61,817 bases of DNA from contig JALVEW010000084.1 of the NCBI GenBank assembly GCA_027030425.1, positions 1 to 61,817 on the forward strand. The letters are read 5' to 3'. The position numbers and the translations under genes were made by a program. The stretch is from Sedimenticola sp. (GTDB lineage Bacteria; Pseudomonadota; Gammaproteobacteria; Chromatiales; Chromatiaceae). Positions 8,801 to 17,952 of the stretch are shown here, piece by piece. Every line of letters begins with the position of its first letter. Within the stretch, counting starts at the first letter, position 1. Under the pieces are notes generated by a model, which made no database searches, was not told the DNA's origin, and worked only from the letters and a program-made list of their open reading frames with translations.

Positions 8801-9586
8801 CTACATATAGAAACTGGACGCCAGGGTTCCCATGATGAGCGACCAGCCATCCACCAGCACGAACAGCATGAGCTTGAACGGCAGGGAAATAATCATGGGC
8901 GACAGCATCATCATGCCCATGGCCATGAGAACGCTGGCCACCACCAGGTCGATGACCAGGAATGGAAGGAAAATCAGGAAACCGATCTGGAAAGCCGTCT
9001 TCAGCTCGCTGGTGACGAAAGAGGGAAGCAGCAGGGAAAACGGCACCTCATCACGGGACGGTAGGCTGCTGCGTCCGGAAATTCGGGTGAACATGAGCAA
9101 GTCCGCCTGTCTGGTCTGATCGAGCATGAAGCGGCGAAAGGGGGCAGCGGCATTTTCCAGAGCCTGTTCAGCGCCTATCTGTTCGTCCAGGTAGGGTTTC
9201 AGGCCGGTGTCATAGGCCGTCTCGAACACCGGGGCCATGATGAACAGGGAGAGAAACAGGGAAAGCCCGATGAGAATCTGATTGGAAGGCGTCTGGGCCG
9301 TACCCAGGGCCTGGCGCAGAATGGCCAGGACAATTATCACCCGGGTGAAAGATGTCATCATGATCAGGGCGGCAGGCAACAGGCTCAGCACCGTCATGAG
9401 CAGCAGAATCTGGATGCTGACGGTATAAGTCTGGGCCCCACCGGCCCCCGGCGTCACCGTCACCGCGGCGAAACCTGGCTGGGCGCCCGCGTCCTGGACG
9501 AATAGCAGCAGGAAGGCAAGGCCGCCAAACAGGAACAGCCCCCTGTGGCTGGAAGCCCTTTTTCTGCCTGTCATGAAAGCCCACAT
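8801..9586 (-). CDS. fliP: Flagellar export gate protein FliP
   Basis: Protein of 261 residues. After a basic start comes a signal-peptide-like hydrophobic stretch ending near Ala-Gln ([12 protein letters not shown]). The family core follows: [29 protein letters not shown], then [13 protein letters not shown] and the last helices with a Met-rich loop ([12 protein letters not shown]). FliP builds the pentameric core of the export gate, using FliO as an assembly factor. The ATG at 9586 sits 6-7 bases after GAGGTG; a GTG at 9595 is in frame but uses up that ribosome site. Confidence 0.97.
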   Translation of the reverse strand: MWAFMTGRKRASSHRGLFLFGGLAFLLLFVQDAGAQPGFAAVTVTPGAGGAQTYTVSIQILLLMTVLSLLPAALIMMTSFTRVIIVLAILRQALGTAQTPSNQILIGLSLFLSLFIMAPVFETAYDTGLKPYLDEQIGAEQALENAAAPFRRFMLDQTRQADLLMFTRISGRSSLPSRDEVPFSLLLPSFVTSELKTAFQIGFLIFLPFLVIDLVVASVLMAMGMMMLSPMIISLPFKLMLFVLVDGWSLIMGTLASSFYM

Positions 9587-9596
9587 CCGGTTCACC

Positions 9597-10022
9597 TCAG
9601 CTCTCCCTGCCCTGTCCCTGTTCCAGCAGTTCAGACACCTTTTCAGAGAATCCCGGCATTGCCTGGGCCTCCCCGGTCAGCGGTTTCTCCAGCACGTGCA
9701 GAGTCTGGAGGCAGCCCGGCGCCACACCGACAAGAAGCTGCCGCTCGCCAACCTGAACCAGGACGATGCGCTCCTTTGCCCCCAGGGAGATTCCGCCAAC
9801 CAGCCGCAGTCCCCGGGTCTGGGCGGTCCTGGAACGGGACAGGCGCTTCGCCAGCCAGGCCAGGACCAGAACCAGCGCCAGCACCACGCCTAGGCTGCCC
9901 AGCACCTGCGCCAGCTGTTGGCTGACGTCCATTCCGGCACCGCCGACAACGGCAGGGTTCTGGCCGCCCAGGCTTTCCAGCGGAGCGCTTGGCATCGTTT
10001 TCAGCGCGGAGTACAGCTGCAT
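9597..10022 (-). CDS. fliO: Flagellar biosynthesis protein FliO
   Basis: Protein of 141 residues. One membrane segment (about 38-60, [20 protein letters not shown]) is followed by a cytosolic FliO domain with the [18 protein letters not shown] stretch. FliO is a scaffold for FliP oligomer assembly and is not part of the final gate. It lies between fliN and fliP, as in other gammaproteobacteria, ending two bases before the GTG that precedes fliP. Confidence 0.93.
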   Translation of the reverse strand: MQLYSALKTMPSAPLESLGGQNPAVVGGAGMDVSQQLAQVLGSLGVVLALVLVLAWLAKRLSRSRTAQTRGLRLVGGISLGAKERIVLVQVGERQLLVGVAPGCLQTLHVLEKPLTGEAQAMPGFSEKVSELLEQGQGRES

Positions 10023-10037
10023 GTTACCGGCCCCGGC

Positions 10038-10502
10038 CTAGCGCAGTTTCTTTACCCGCTCAGCGGGACTGATGACATCCAGCAGGCGTATGCCGAACTT
10101 CTCGTTGACCACCACCACCTCTCCGTGGGCGATCAAGGTACCATTGACCAGCACATCCATGGGTTCACCCGCCATGCGATCCAGCTTGACCACGGAACCA
10201 CGGTTCAGCCGCATCAGTTCCTCTATGGTCATCTGGGTTCGTCCTATCTGCATGGACAGGGTTACCGGAATGTTCAGAATGACATCCAGGTTCGGCTCTA
10301 TCCCTTCAAGCTCGACATCATTCTCCAGGGTTTCGAATTCCGCGCTGCGGTACTCTGCTTCCTTTACCCCGGTTTCCGCTTCTCCTTCTTCCTGCCCTGT
10401 ATCAGGCAGGGAAACCTCCTCATGGGTTTCTGCCTGGGGAGACATATCCATCTCCGGCGGTGCCTCTGGCTCCGCGGCGGTTGTGGCTGCTTGCTCACTC
10501 AT
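10038..10502 (-). CDS. fliN: Flagellar switch protein FliN
   Basis: Protein of 154 residues. An acidic N-terminal extension (about 1-70, rich in Glu, Pro and Ala) is followed by the SpoA/FliN domain (about 72-150) with DVILNIPVTLSMQIGRTQMTIEELM and a C-terminal GIRLLDVISPAERVKKL. FliN forms the bulk of the C-ring with FliM and takes part in export apparatus docking. The extension resembles that of other polar-flagellate FliN proteins. Start ATG 10502 overlaps the end of fliM; an in-frame TTG at 10508 is less likely. Confidence 0.97.
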   Translation of the reverse strand: MSEQAATTAAEPEAPPEMDMSPQAETHEEVSLPDTGQEEGEAETGVKEAEYRSAEFETLENDVELEGIEPNLDVILNIPVTLSMQIGRTQMTIEELMRLNRGSVVKLDRMAGEPMDVLVNGTLIAHGEVVVVNEKFGIRLLDVISPAERVKKLR

Positions 10503-11514
10503 TTTCAACTCCTGTGCTTTGGATTTCTGCCTGTGACCGCATTTGTGAAAGCGGCTCCAGTATCTTGATGGCGTTTTTGCCCTTGGCTACGCCAAAGGCC
10601 CCCTGAAGCAGAGGCACACCAGCTGCCCGCAGGCTCACGCATTCTTCAAGGTCCATGGGAATGACATCTCCAGGTTGGAGTCTGAGAATCTCCCCCAGGG
10701 TCATGGGAATCTCCACCAGGACACTGTCCAGGTCCACTTTTACCTTGAGAAGATCCGCCTGCAGGGCCTTGAGCCAGGACCGGTCCCCCTTTTCCTCCGC
10801 GGAAGGCATGCCGGGCTCGAGTTGCTCCCTCAGGGGCTCCAGCATGTTCAGGGGGATGGCCAGATCGAATATGCCACCACCGCCGCCGAGGCTGATTTCG
10901 ATACTGGTGACAGCCACCAACTCGGAAGGCGTGGCGATATTCACGAAATGGGGATTGGTTTCCAACTTGTCGAACTGGAATTCCAGGGGAGCAACAGGGC
11001 TCCAGGCCTTGCCAAGGTCGTCCAGGGCCAGGTCGATGATAAGCTGGATGACCCGACGCTCGGTGGGCGTGAACTCCGCGCTCACCCGGCCACTCTGGAA
11101 ACGGCCGTCACCGCCGAAGTAGTTGTCCACGGCAATGAACACCAGCTTGGCATCCATGGTCAGCAACAGCTTGCCTACCAGTGAATCCACCCGGATAAGA
11201 TTGATGCTGGACGGCATATCCAGGCTGTCCATGTACTCGGCATACTTCATGAGCCGGGGTTCACCCAGCGCCATTACCGGCGTGTGCTTGAGCAGGCGGT
11301 ACAGGCTGATGGTGAAATGCCGGACAAAACGCTGGTGTATGGTATCCAGCACCGGAAGCTGATTTCTGGGCAGATACTCCTGGTCATCGAAATCGAAAGG
11401 CAGTATCTCGGCACTGGCCGATGGCAGCCCGGTGCCAGCTTCCACCTCGCCACTCTCCACCCCCACCAGCAGGGCGTCGATTTCATCCTGGGAAAGCAGA
11501 TTCTCGGCAGTCAT
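10495..11514 (-). CDS. fliM: Flagellar switch protein FliM
   Basis: Protein of 339 residues. The N-terminal CheY-P-binding peptide LSQDEIDALL is at 7-16, a middle CheC-like domain follows (about 50-230), and a C-terminal SpoA domain (about 250-325) ends the protein. FliM links FliG to the FliN rings and is the docking site of phosphorylated CheY, so the motor can be controlled by chemotaxis. It lies five bases downstream of the fliL stop in the fliL operon. Confidence 0.98.
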   Translation of the reverse strand: MTAENLLSQDEIDALLVGVESGEVEAGTGLPSASAEILPFDFDDQEYLPRNQLPVLDTIHQRFVRHFTISLYRLLKHTPVMALGEPRLMKYAEYMDSLDMPSSINLIRVDSLVGKLLLTMDAKLVFIAVDNYFGGDGRFQSGRVSAEFTPTERRVIQLIIDLALDDLGKAWSPVAPLEFQFDKLETNPHFVNIATPSELVAVTSIEISLGGGGGIFDLAIPLNMLEPLREQLEPGMPSAEEKGDRSWLKALQADLLKVKVDLDSVLVEIPMTLGEILRLQPGDVIPMDLEECVSLRAAGVPLLQGAFGVAKGKNAIKILEPLSQMRSQAEIQSTGVENE

Positions 11515-11519
11515 GGCAG

Positions 11520-12071
11520 TTACTGCGCCACAAAGGCGGTAAAATACACGGCCTCGACACCATCGATGCCGGCTTCGTTACTGAGGGTGTTGTTTACTTC
11601 TTCCAGGGACTGCTCCAGCAGCCTTTCCTTGCCCTCCCGGGTAATAACGTCCTCGAATTTCTGTGAGCTGAACAGCAACAGCAGGTTGTTGCGCAACATG
11701 GGCTTGTACTGATCGATGGCCTCGATCACTTCGGGGTCGCGGGACATGAGTTCCACGCTGAGCTGCATGAAGCGAGCCTGACTCTGATCCTTGAAGCTCA
11801 CGACGAAAGCCGGGTCCAGGCCGGTAAACAGCGGGGGCTCGTTGCTCCTTTTCTTTTTCTTCTTCTTATGAACAGCGGGTTCATCGGCTTCTTCCATGCC
11901 CGCGTCAGACTCGGCCACCATATCTCCCTTCATCACCAGGAAATACCAGGCAGCGCCGCCGCCTCCCCCGAGAACCAGTATCCCCACGAGCAGAATGATG
12001 ATGAGCTTCAGCTTTGAGGATTTCTTGCCTTTTCCCTCGACATCCAGATCCAGATCTTCTTTTTTCGCCAT
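11520..12071 (-). CDS. fliL: Basal-body-associated protein FliL
   Basis: Protein of 183 residues, first gene of the export/switch operon. A short basic-acidic N-terminus, one membrane segment with a Gly run (about 22-45, LIIILLVGILVLGGGGGAAWYFL) and a Lys-rich linker (about 72-79) precede the periplasmic FliL domain. FliL rings surround the stator units and increase motor torque. The ATG at 12071 follows AAGGA with good spacing; a longer frame upstream would start too close to the sigma-54 promoter at 12112-12127 and is rejected. Confidence 0.95.
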   Translation of the reverse strand: MAKKEDLDLDVEGKGKKSSKLKLIIILLVGILVLGGGGGAAWYFLVMKGDMVAESDAGMEEADEPAVHKKKKKKRSNEPPLFTGLDPAFVVSFKDQSQARFMQLSVELMSRDPEVIEAIDQYKPMLRNNLLLLFSSQKFEDVITREGKERLLEQSLEEVNNTLSNEAGIDGVEAVYFTAFVAQ

Positions 12072-12111
12072 GACCAGTCCTTCCTGAAAAAAACAGTTGC
12101 ACAAACTGAGA

Positions 12112-12127
12112 TGCAGGACTCATGCCA
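12112..12127 (-). promoter_or_regulatory. Sigma-54 promoter of the fliL operon
   Basis: Minus-strand TGGCATGAGTCCTGCA matches TGGCACGNNNNTTGCW at ten of the twelve fixed positions, with GG and GC at the right 11-base spacing. The expected transcription start is near 12100, giving a leader of about 30 bases to the fliL ATG. Sigma-54 control of this operon is normal in polar flagellates with FleQ/FlrA. Confidence 0.8.
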
Positions 12128-12498
12128 GATTCATGATTTGAAGGAAAACGGTTATTGCGCCAGGCGGGAACCGTCAAAAAATGCCGCACCATGGCCATGG
12201 AAAAAGGCGCCGGCACACCCAGGAACAAGGCAATTCATTGATAATATTGATATTTCCATGATGCTCAGGACATCATCATCCCGGCAATGGAAACCACATG
12301 ACCCGGCTTCCCCCGGTAAAGCAGGCTATCGCCAGCCGGGAACAAATCAGCACACGGTGGATTTTTGTCACGGATGACGCCGGTTCCTTGACAGCCCTTC
12401 CCTGGCCCGTGTCCGTTTCCCGGCATTGGTCACAAAAGTTCTTGCCAACCCCTGCCGGTGTCGGCTGGCGGACGAGCCTGTTCCGTCGATCGCTGGGG
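12128..12498. other. Intergenic region between fliK and fliL, no gene seen
   Basis: About 370 bases between the fliK stop and the fliL promoter. I see no supported ORF and no clear terminator. One feature stands out: on the plus strand at about 12237-12256 the motif ATTGATA occurs twice with a 9-base period, about 115 bases upstream of the sigma-54 site, a distance usual for an enhancer. A FleQ-like half site (GTCAA) lies at 12173. Confidence 0.4.
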
Positions 12499-14313
12499 CT
12501 ACACGTAGTAATCCAGCAGCTGGTTGTCGCCCTTTCCTTTACGGGATTCCCTGCCAGTGTCCATGACGCCACCCTGCTCATCTTCACCACCACCAAACAG
12601 GTTTCCCGGGGAAAACTCACCGCTCCGAGCGTCACCTTCCCGTCCCCTGGCGGTATCCTGGCCGCCCACGTCCACATTACCGAGATTGATACCGCTGCCG
12701 GAGAACATCTCCCTCAGTCGGGGCAGACTGGCTTCCACGGCTTCCCTGACCACAGCATGTTGACTGGAGAAAGCAATGCTCGCCGAGTCCCCTTCCACCT
12801 GCAGCTTGATATCCAGGCTTCCCAGATTGGAGGGATTCAGCTTGATATGCAGCTGTCGCAGCTGACCCTGGCCAGCCTGCAATACCTGCCTGGCCAGGCT
12901 CTGTTCCCAGGCCGCATGTCCCAGGGGGACATTTATCTCTGTCTGCCGCGGCAATACGCCCGCTGTACCTGAACCCGGCATGGCGGCTGTCTGCATGGGA
13001 GCCTGCCGGGCCCCCATTGCAGAAGTTCCCCCATCCCCTTCTTCCGATACCAGGGCGGAGAGCGAAGCATCCAGCCGGTTGTCAGTGTTCGATGAGATGG
13101 CCGCAGGACGAATTACGGATTCGGCCGGTTTATTTTCCGGCACCTGAAGCTGAAACGACGAATTGCCGGCCATGGTTACACTTGCGTCCCTGCCCTTGGG
13201 CACGACTTGGGCGTTTCCATCACCTGTCCGGGAAATCCGCGAATGGCTGACGCCGACCCCGGTAGCGCCAACCGGCGGGAGCACCATGGCAGGCCGGGAA
13301 AACGCCTCGGCAACCGGTCGGGCTGGGCTGGCATCCGCGGCATGGGCCGCGACATTCCGCTGGTACAAGCCTGCGCCCTCTCCTTTCAGGTTTTCACGAG
13401 CTGCCAGCAAGCCGCCTTCCCGGCTCCGTCCCGGCTGGACTTCGGGAAGAACCTTATCTCCCGCCATTTGCGGGCGCATCTCCTTTCTGTCTGTTACGGT
13501 AAACAGAGCCGAATTCCCGCCTGTCTCCTCCGACATGATCTCCGGGCGCGACACGGGAGGCCGCGTTCCAATAATTTGTAATGATGAATCCTGACCTGGT
13601 ATTCCGGCCTCCCGCCAGCCTGGCCCAGGCCCAGCTGCTGGAAGGGGGTTGCCCGGCATCCGCGGAACATCATGTGGCGCCGGGGCGGAACCGCCGGGGA
13701 ACAGCCCATTGCGTCTTTCGGGCAACAGGGCATCCTTGACAGAAACCACAGCCGAAGAAGGGGGCAACGACCGGCTCTGTCCCACAGTTCCGAGGTCAAG
13801 CTGTGCCAAAGAGGCTTCTTCCACGGCCGGCTTCATCGAGCCCTCAACAGACAACCGGCTTACCTGCCGCCCCTTGCCTTCCGATACAGTACCTGGAAGA
13901 GCGACCGGGCAATCAGCGTTTTGGATGGCCGAGGTATCTGCCGCCAGCGGGTTGAGCATTCCGGAGAGAAATTCTTCCGGCATGGATTCGGCATCCCAAT
14001 CCTGCCAGGAAGGAAGCGCTTCGAAACCGCCAAAATCATCCGCCCCTCCCAGGTTCTCCACGGCCAGGTCCGAGAAATCCGGCAAAGGCTTGCCGGCAAG
14101 CGGCAAAACCGCCGGCAGTTCCCCCTCAGGCAATCCGCTTGCTCCTTTGACGCTCATGGCATTTCTGAACACATTCACAAATCCTTCTGCCTTCTGCCCG
14201 CTCGGCAAATTATCCCCGGAAAACAGCAGCTTGTATTCCAGCGGCCCATCAGCAGCGCTGAGGCTACCTTCTGAGGAAAACGACGCGCCAAATCCAAAAA
14301 ACGAAAAATCCAT
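12499..14313 (-). CDS. fliK: Flagellar hook-length control protein FliK
   Basis: Protein of 604 residues from the ATG at 14313. The long N-terminal part is poorly conserved and rich in Ala, Gly, Pro and Ser. The C-terminal hook-length domain (about 490-565) carries LRQLHIKLNPSNLGSLDIKL, the signature of the domain that contacts FlhB. FliK measures the hook and triggers the FlhB specificity switch. Two earlier in-frame starts (TTG 14352, ATG 14349) fall at or before the start site expected from the sigma-54 promoter at 14356-14371, so the downstream ATG (after GTGGGGCAA) is preferred. It is a single-gene unit. Confidence 0.9.
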   Translation of the reverse strand: MDFSFFGFGASFSSEGSLSAADGPLEYKLLFSGDNLPSGQKAEGFVNVFRNAMSVKGASGLPEGELPAVLPLAGKPLPDFSDLAVENLGGADDFGGFEALPSWQDWDAESMPEEFLSGMLNPLAADTSAIQNADCPVALPGTVSEGKGRQVSRLSVEGSMKPAVEEASLAQLDLGTVGQSRSLPPSSAVVSVKDALLPERRNGLFPGGSAPAPHDVPRMPGNPLPAAGPGPGWREAGIPGQDSSLQIIGTRPPVSRPEIMSEETGGNSALFTVTDRKEMRPQMAGDKVLPEVQPGRSREGGLLAARENLKGEGAGLYQRNVAAHAADASPARPVAEAFSRPAMVLPPVGATGVGVSHSRISRTGDGNAQVVPKGRDASVTMAGNSSFQLQVPENKPAESVIRPAAISSNTDNRLDASLSALVSEEGDGGTSAMGARQAPMQTAAMPGSGTAGVLPRQTEINVPLGHAAWEQSLARQVLQAGQGQLRQLHIKLNPSNLGSLDIKLQVEGDSASIAFSSQHAVVREAVEASLPRLREMFSGSGINLGNVDVGGQDTARGREGDARSGEFSPGNLFGGGEDEQGGVMDTGRESRKGKGDNQLLDYYV

Positions 14314-14355
14314 CCATTTGCCCCACGATTGGTGTTTGTGCCTGTTCATCAATAC

Positions 14356-14371
14356 AGCAATATCGATGCCA
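14356..14371 (-). promoter_or_regulatory. Sigma-54 promoter of fliK
   Basis: Minus-strand TGGCATCGATATTGCT, with GG/GC spacing correct and TTGCT at the -12 box. The expected start is near 14346. It lies only three bases from the divergent sigma-28-like promoter and decides the fliK start codon. Confidence 0.82.
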
Positions 14372-14373
14372 GT

Positions 14374-14400
14374 TTAAGAACCACCCCCTGCCGCCGATAG
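14374..14400 (+). promoter_or_regulatory. Sigma-28-like promoter of the REC-HPt-REC-GGDEF-EAL gene
   Basis: TTAAGAAC, 11 bases, GCCGATAG. The -10 box matches GCCGATAA at 7 of 8 positions; the -35 box is weaker (4 of 8) but resembles TTAAGTTT/TTAAGTTC at the flagellin genes here. Expected start near 14408, 31 bases before the ATG. Confidence 0.6.
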
Positions 14401-14438
14401 CATTCCTGTCATGAACCCGCAGCTGCAGGCACAGATCC

Positions 14439-17405
14439 ATGGATAAGAATCTTCTTTCGAACACCGTGAAGGAACATGCTACAACCAGAGGTACGGCAAC
14501 CGTCCTGCTGGCCGAAGACAACAAGGTTAGCCAACAAATAGCTATGGTCATGCTGAAATCCCTTGGTTGCAGCGTGGATATCGCCGGCAATGGGGAAGAA
14601 GCGGTTATGGCCTATTCCCGGGGGCATTACGATCTGATACTCATGGACTGCCGCATGCCAGGCGTCGATGGCCTGGAAGCCACGGCAAGAATTCGTGAAA
14701 TGGAAGAGGCCGCGGGCACGCCGGTGATTCCCATCGTCGCCCTCACCGCTTCGGATGACGACAGAACCCGGGACAAATGCATTGACGCGGGCATGAATGA
14801 CTTCCTCAGCAAGCCACTGAAAAAGCAGACTCTGGAGAGAAAACTCGCGCACTGGCTGCAGGTGCGGGAAAACGGTCTCCTCTCCCTCCATGGTAACAAC
14901 CGGGAGCCCAAGCCCGTCAGGACAGAGATACTCGATGAACGCGCCATCGAGCGCTTGCGTGAGCTGGAACAGCAGACAGGAAGCAACATCCTGTCCCAAA
15001 CCATCACGCATTTTCTGCAACAGGCCCCGAAGGACATGAAGGACATCCGGGATGCGCTGAAAGGCAGGGATAGAAAACGACTTGGTTTCCTGGCGCACAA
15101 CCTGAAGTATTACAGCGCCACCCTGGGTGCCAGGGAGCTGATGGAACAGTGCCGGTTGATGGAAAAGATTTCACAGGAAGGAGACTGGCAGGAACTGGTG
15201 GAATTGGCCAGGGACATGGAGAACAGCCTGGCACCTGCCATGGAGATGCTCAGGGAAGTCCTTGAACAGCAATCCGCTCCGAACAGAAAATCTGAATCAA
15301 ACCCCATATCCTCTTCCCGGGAAACGCTGCTGCTGGTGGACGATGACCCGGTTTTCCGCCAGACCACCAAGGAGGTGTTGGAGGCCGCGGGCTACAAGGT
15401 ACTGGAGGCCACCCAGGGCACCGAGGCACTTGCCATGGCATTGCGACACCAGCCGGACCTGCTTCTGCTGGATGCGGTCATGGAAAACATGGATGGTTTT
15501 GAAGTGTGCACGCGCCTGCTCAGGTTCCCTTCCCTGTCGGACACGCCGGTGATCATGGTCACGGGCCTGGACAACAACGAATCGGTGGAAAAGGCCTATG
15601 GAGTGGGGGCGTCGGGTTTCATCATCAAGCCTGTCAACTACCCCTTGTTACTACAGCACATCCGCTTTCAGCTGCGAGCCAGCCAGAATGCCAAGAAGCT
15701 GAAGGAAAACCAGGAAAAACTCCTGAGCGCTCAGCGCCTGGCCGGGCTTGGCTACTGGCGGTGGGACTCCCAGACCGACAGCCTGGAGATCTCCGAGAAC
15801 CTCGCGGCCATGCTGGATCTTCCGGCCGAGGAACAGCAATACTCCCTTGATCGCTACCTGGCCCATGTACACAACGACGACCGTGACTACCTGAGAAGCG
15901 CCATCATCGCGACCACAGCCGGGGATTCCATGGATCCCTTCAACTATCGCTTGGTGGTGAAAGGGCGCTCCGTCATCACCGTACACCAGGAACTGGGCAT
16001 GGCGCCCAACTCCAGCCAGGTACTGCTGGGCACCGTCCAGGACATCACCCAGAAGCAGGCCACGGAAAGAAAAATGCATCAGCTGGCCTATTCCGACCAA
16101 CTCACCGGTCTGGCCAGCCGAACCTGCTTCTATAAATACATGACGGATACCATTCATGCTGCCCAGAAGGAGAACCGGAAATTCGCCCTGCTCTGCCTCG
16201 ACCTGGATGGATTCAAGGACATCAATGACAGCCTGGGGCACGACGTTGGCGACAGGCTGCTCAAGACTGTTGCGCGACGCCTCCAGTCGGTGGTGAGAGA
16301 CTCTGATTTCATTGCCCGCATCAGCGGGGACGAGTTCTTTATTCTGGTAAACCAGATAACCAACAAGGCTGATGCCGCGGAGGTCGCGAGCCGCAGCCTC
16401 ACTGCCATCAACCGGCCGGTGGAGCTTCCTTCGGGAGAACTGCGCCCCAGATGCAGCATAGGCATCGCCCGCTACCCGGAAGACGGCCGTGATCTGCACA
16501 GCCTGCTCAAGGCCGCTGACAGCGCCATGTATGCCGCCAAGGACCAGGGCAAGCACAGGTACGTGTTCTACGAAAAAACCCATACCCGGGAGGCGGAAAA
16601 AAGATTGCGCATGGAACAGGATCTTCGACAGGCCTTGGAACTGAATCAACTGATCCTGTATTACCAGCCCCAAATCGACCTCAAGAGCGGAAAGATGCTT
16701 GGCGTGGAAGCGCTCATTCGCTGGCAGCATCCTGAAAGAGGCCTGGTCCCGCCGGGCCAGTTCATCGGCCTCGCGGAACAAATCGGCCTGATCCGTGCCA
16801 TTGGCGAATGGGTATTGAAAACCGCTTGTTCACAAGTGTCAGCCTGGAAAAAAAGGGGATTGCCGGAACTGCGCATGGCCGTCAACATCTCACCCTTGCA
16901 TTTCAACGACCCCTCATTGCTGCACACAGTGGAAGCCGCTCTGGCGGAATCGGGGGTGTCGCCTTGCAGCCTGGAGCTGGAAATCACCGAAAACGTGGTA
17001 CAAACGACCGGCAGCAATATCGCTGTTTTTCAGAAACTGCGCGATCTGGGAGTCAGGATAAGCATTGACGATTTCGGAACGGGTTACTCATCACTATCAT
17101 CCCTGAAATCCCTGCCCATCGACTGCCTGAAAATCGACAGGGTGTTCATTTCCAACATGTTCAGTGATGCAAGCTCAGCCATACTGCTCAGGTCCATCGT
17201 GGATCTTGCCCATGCGCTGGGCTATGTCGTGGTGGCCGAAGGTGTGGAAAAAGATGAAGAGGTAAAGGTATTGACGGAAACGGAATGTGACCTGGTACAG
17301 GGCTACCTGTTCAGCAGGCCGGTAACGCCGGATCAGATACCACGGCTGGCGAGGCAGCAATTTCTGAAAGGAGGCGGGGAAGATAAGCTCGTAGCCTGCT
17401 CCTGA
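14439..17405 (+). CDS. Multidomain response regulator with HPt, PAS, GGDEF and EAL domains
   Basis: Protein of 988 residues. Domain order: REC1 (20-140, phospho-acceptor D70, K125), HPt (about 165-275, H220 in AHNLKYYSATLGA), REC2 (295-415, D345, K397), PAS-like (430-535), GGDEF (545-705) and EAL (730-975). The GGDEF signature reads SGDEF (629-633), with an RDSD I-site five residues before it, so cyclase activity is uncertain. The EAL domain keeps its key motifs: EAL 757-759, ENV 851-853, DDFGTGYSS 877-885 and KIDRVF 898-903, so c-di-GMP hydrolysis is likely. Two receivers plus HPt suggest input from one or more kinases by phosphorelay; there is no kinase domain. No membrane segment. Divergent from fliK, with a FliA-type promoter. 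Confidence 0.9.
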   Translation: MDKNLLSNTVKEHATTRGTATVLLAEDNKVSQQIAMVMLKSLGCSVDIAGNGEEAVMAYSRGHYDLILMDCRMPGVDGLEATARIREMEEAAGTPVIPIVALTASDDDRTRDKCIDAGMNDFLSKPLKKQTLERKLAHWLQVRENGLLSLHGNNREPKPVRTEILDERAIERLRELEQQTGSNILSQTITHFLQQAPKDMKDIRDALKGRDRKRLGFLAHNLKYYSATLGARELMEQCRLMEKISQEGDWQELVELARDMENSLAPAMEMLREVLEQQSAPNRKSESNPISSSRETLLLVDDDPVFRQTTKEVLEAAGYKVLEATQGTEALAMALRHQPDLLLLDAVMENMDGFEVCTRLLRFPSLSDTPVIMVTGLDNNESVEKAYGVGASGFIIKPVNYPLLLQHIRFQLRASQNAKKLKENQEKLLSAQRLAGLGYWRWDSQTDSLEISENLAAMLDLPAEEQQYSLDRYLAHVHNDDRDYLRSAIIATTAGDSMDPFNYRLVVKGRSVITVHQELGMAPNSSQVLLGTVQDITQKQATERKMHQLAYSDQLTGLASRTCFYKYMTDTIHAAQKENRKFALLCLDLDGFKDINDSLGHDVGDRLLKTVARRLQSVVRDSDFIARISGDEFFILVNQITNKADAAEVASRSLTAINRPVELPSGELRPRCSIGIARYPEDGRDLHSLLKAADSAMYAAKDQGKHRYVFYEKTHTREAEKRLRMEQDLRQALELNQLILYYQPQIDLKSGKMLGVEALIRWQHPERGLVPPGQFIGLAEQIGLIRAIGEWVLKTACSQVSAWKKRGLPELRMAVNISPLHFNDPSLLHTVEAALAESGVSPCSLELEITENVVQTTGSNIAVFQKLRDLGVRISIDDFGTGYSSLSSLKSLPIDCLKIDRVFISNMFSDASSAILLRSIVDLAHALGYVVVAEGVEKDEEVKVLTETECDLVQGYLFSRPVTPDQIPRLARQQFLKGGGEDKLVACS

Positions 17406-17418
17406 TTGGACTAACACC

Positions 17419-17479
17419 TGTAGGTCGGACTGCAGTCCAACACGCAGCGGGGGATAGTCGGGCTAAAGCCCGACCTACA
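17419..17479. repeat. REP-like double hairpin between convergent genes
   Basis: Bounded by TGTAGGTCGG and its exact complement CCGACCTACA. Inside are GGACTGCAGTCC (perfect palindrome) and GTCGGGCTAAAGCCCGAC (8-bp stem). Elements with TGTAGGTCGG ends are common extragenic palindromes in gammaproteobacteria. It lies between two genes that end toward each other and may act as a two-way terminator. Confidence 0.75.
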
Positions 17480-17502
17480 ACCGTCAAGGAGTTTTCACTT
17501 GG

Positions 17503-17952
17503 TTAATGAGATGGTCCATGATTCCGGAACATCCAGCCGGCCCGTTCGTCCAACTCTTTCTGTTCCCCGCGGGCGCGTTCCGCCATGCCGCGCAGCTGTC
17601 GCTTGTTGATGAGTTTCTGCAGCGCCTTGTTTTCTCCGTGCAGTTTGAGCCACTGCAACTGCATTTTTTCGAAGGCCTCGCGGCTTTGCCGCAATGCCTG
17701 TTGCTGCTGATCGATAGCCTGGTCCAGGCGGGCCAGGAACACCCGGTAATCCTGGAGCTGGGCCGGCTTGAGGCAACGGCCGCCGGCGCCATGGAACCCC
17801 TCCAGGTACTGGTTGCGGTATTGCATGAGAGACATCAGCTGCTGCTCATCCTTTTCCATGTTCACACGGCAGTCACCCATTCTGCGCGCCATTTCCCTTT
17901 CCTCGTTCCCAACGACCCGGGCAACGGTTTTCAGGGAGTCACCATGTTTCAT
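17503..17952 (-). CDS. fliJ: Flagellar export chaperone FliJ
   Basis: Protein of 149 residues, almost entirely helical with heptad-like coiled coil, rich in Gln, Arg and Glu, as expected for FliJ. FliJ sits as a stalk in the FliI hexamer, resembling the gamma subunit of F1-ATPase, and links it to FlhA. Its start overlaps the fliI stop as ATGA. It is the last gene of the fleS-fleR-fliE-to-fliJ series and ends just before the REP-like element. Confidence 0.9.
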   Translation of the reverse strand: MKHGDSLKTVARVVGNEEREMARRMGDCRVNMEKDEQQLMSLMQYRNQYLEGFHGAGGRCLKPAQLQDYRVFLARLDQAIDQQQQALRQSREAFEKMQLQWLKLHGENKALQKLINKRQLRGMAERARGEQKELDERAGWMFRNHGPSH

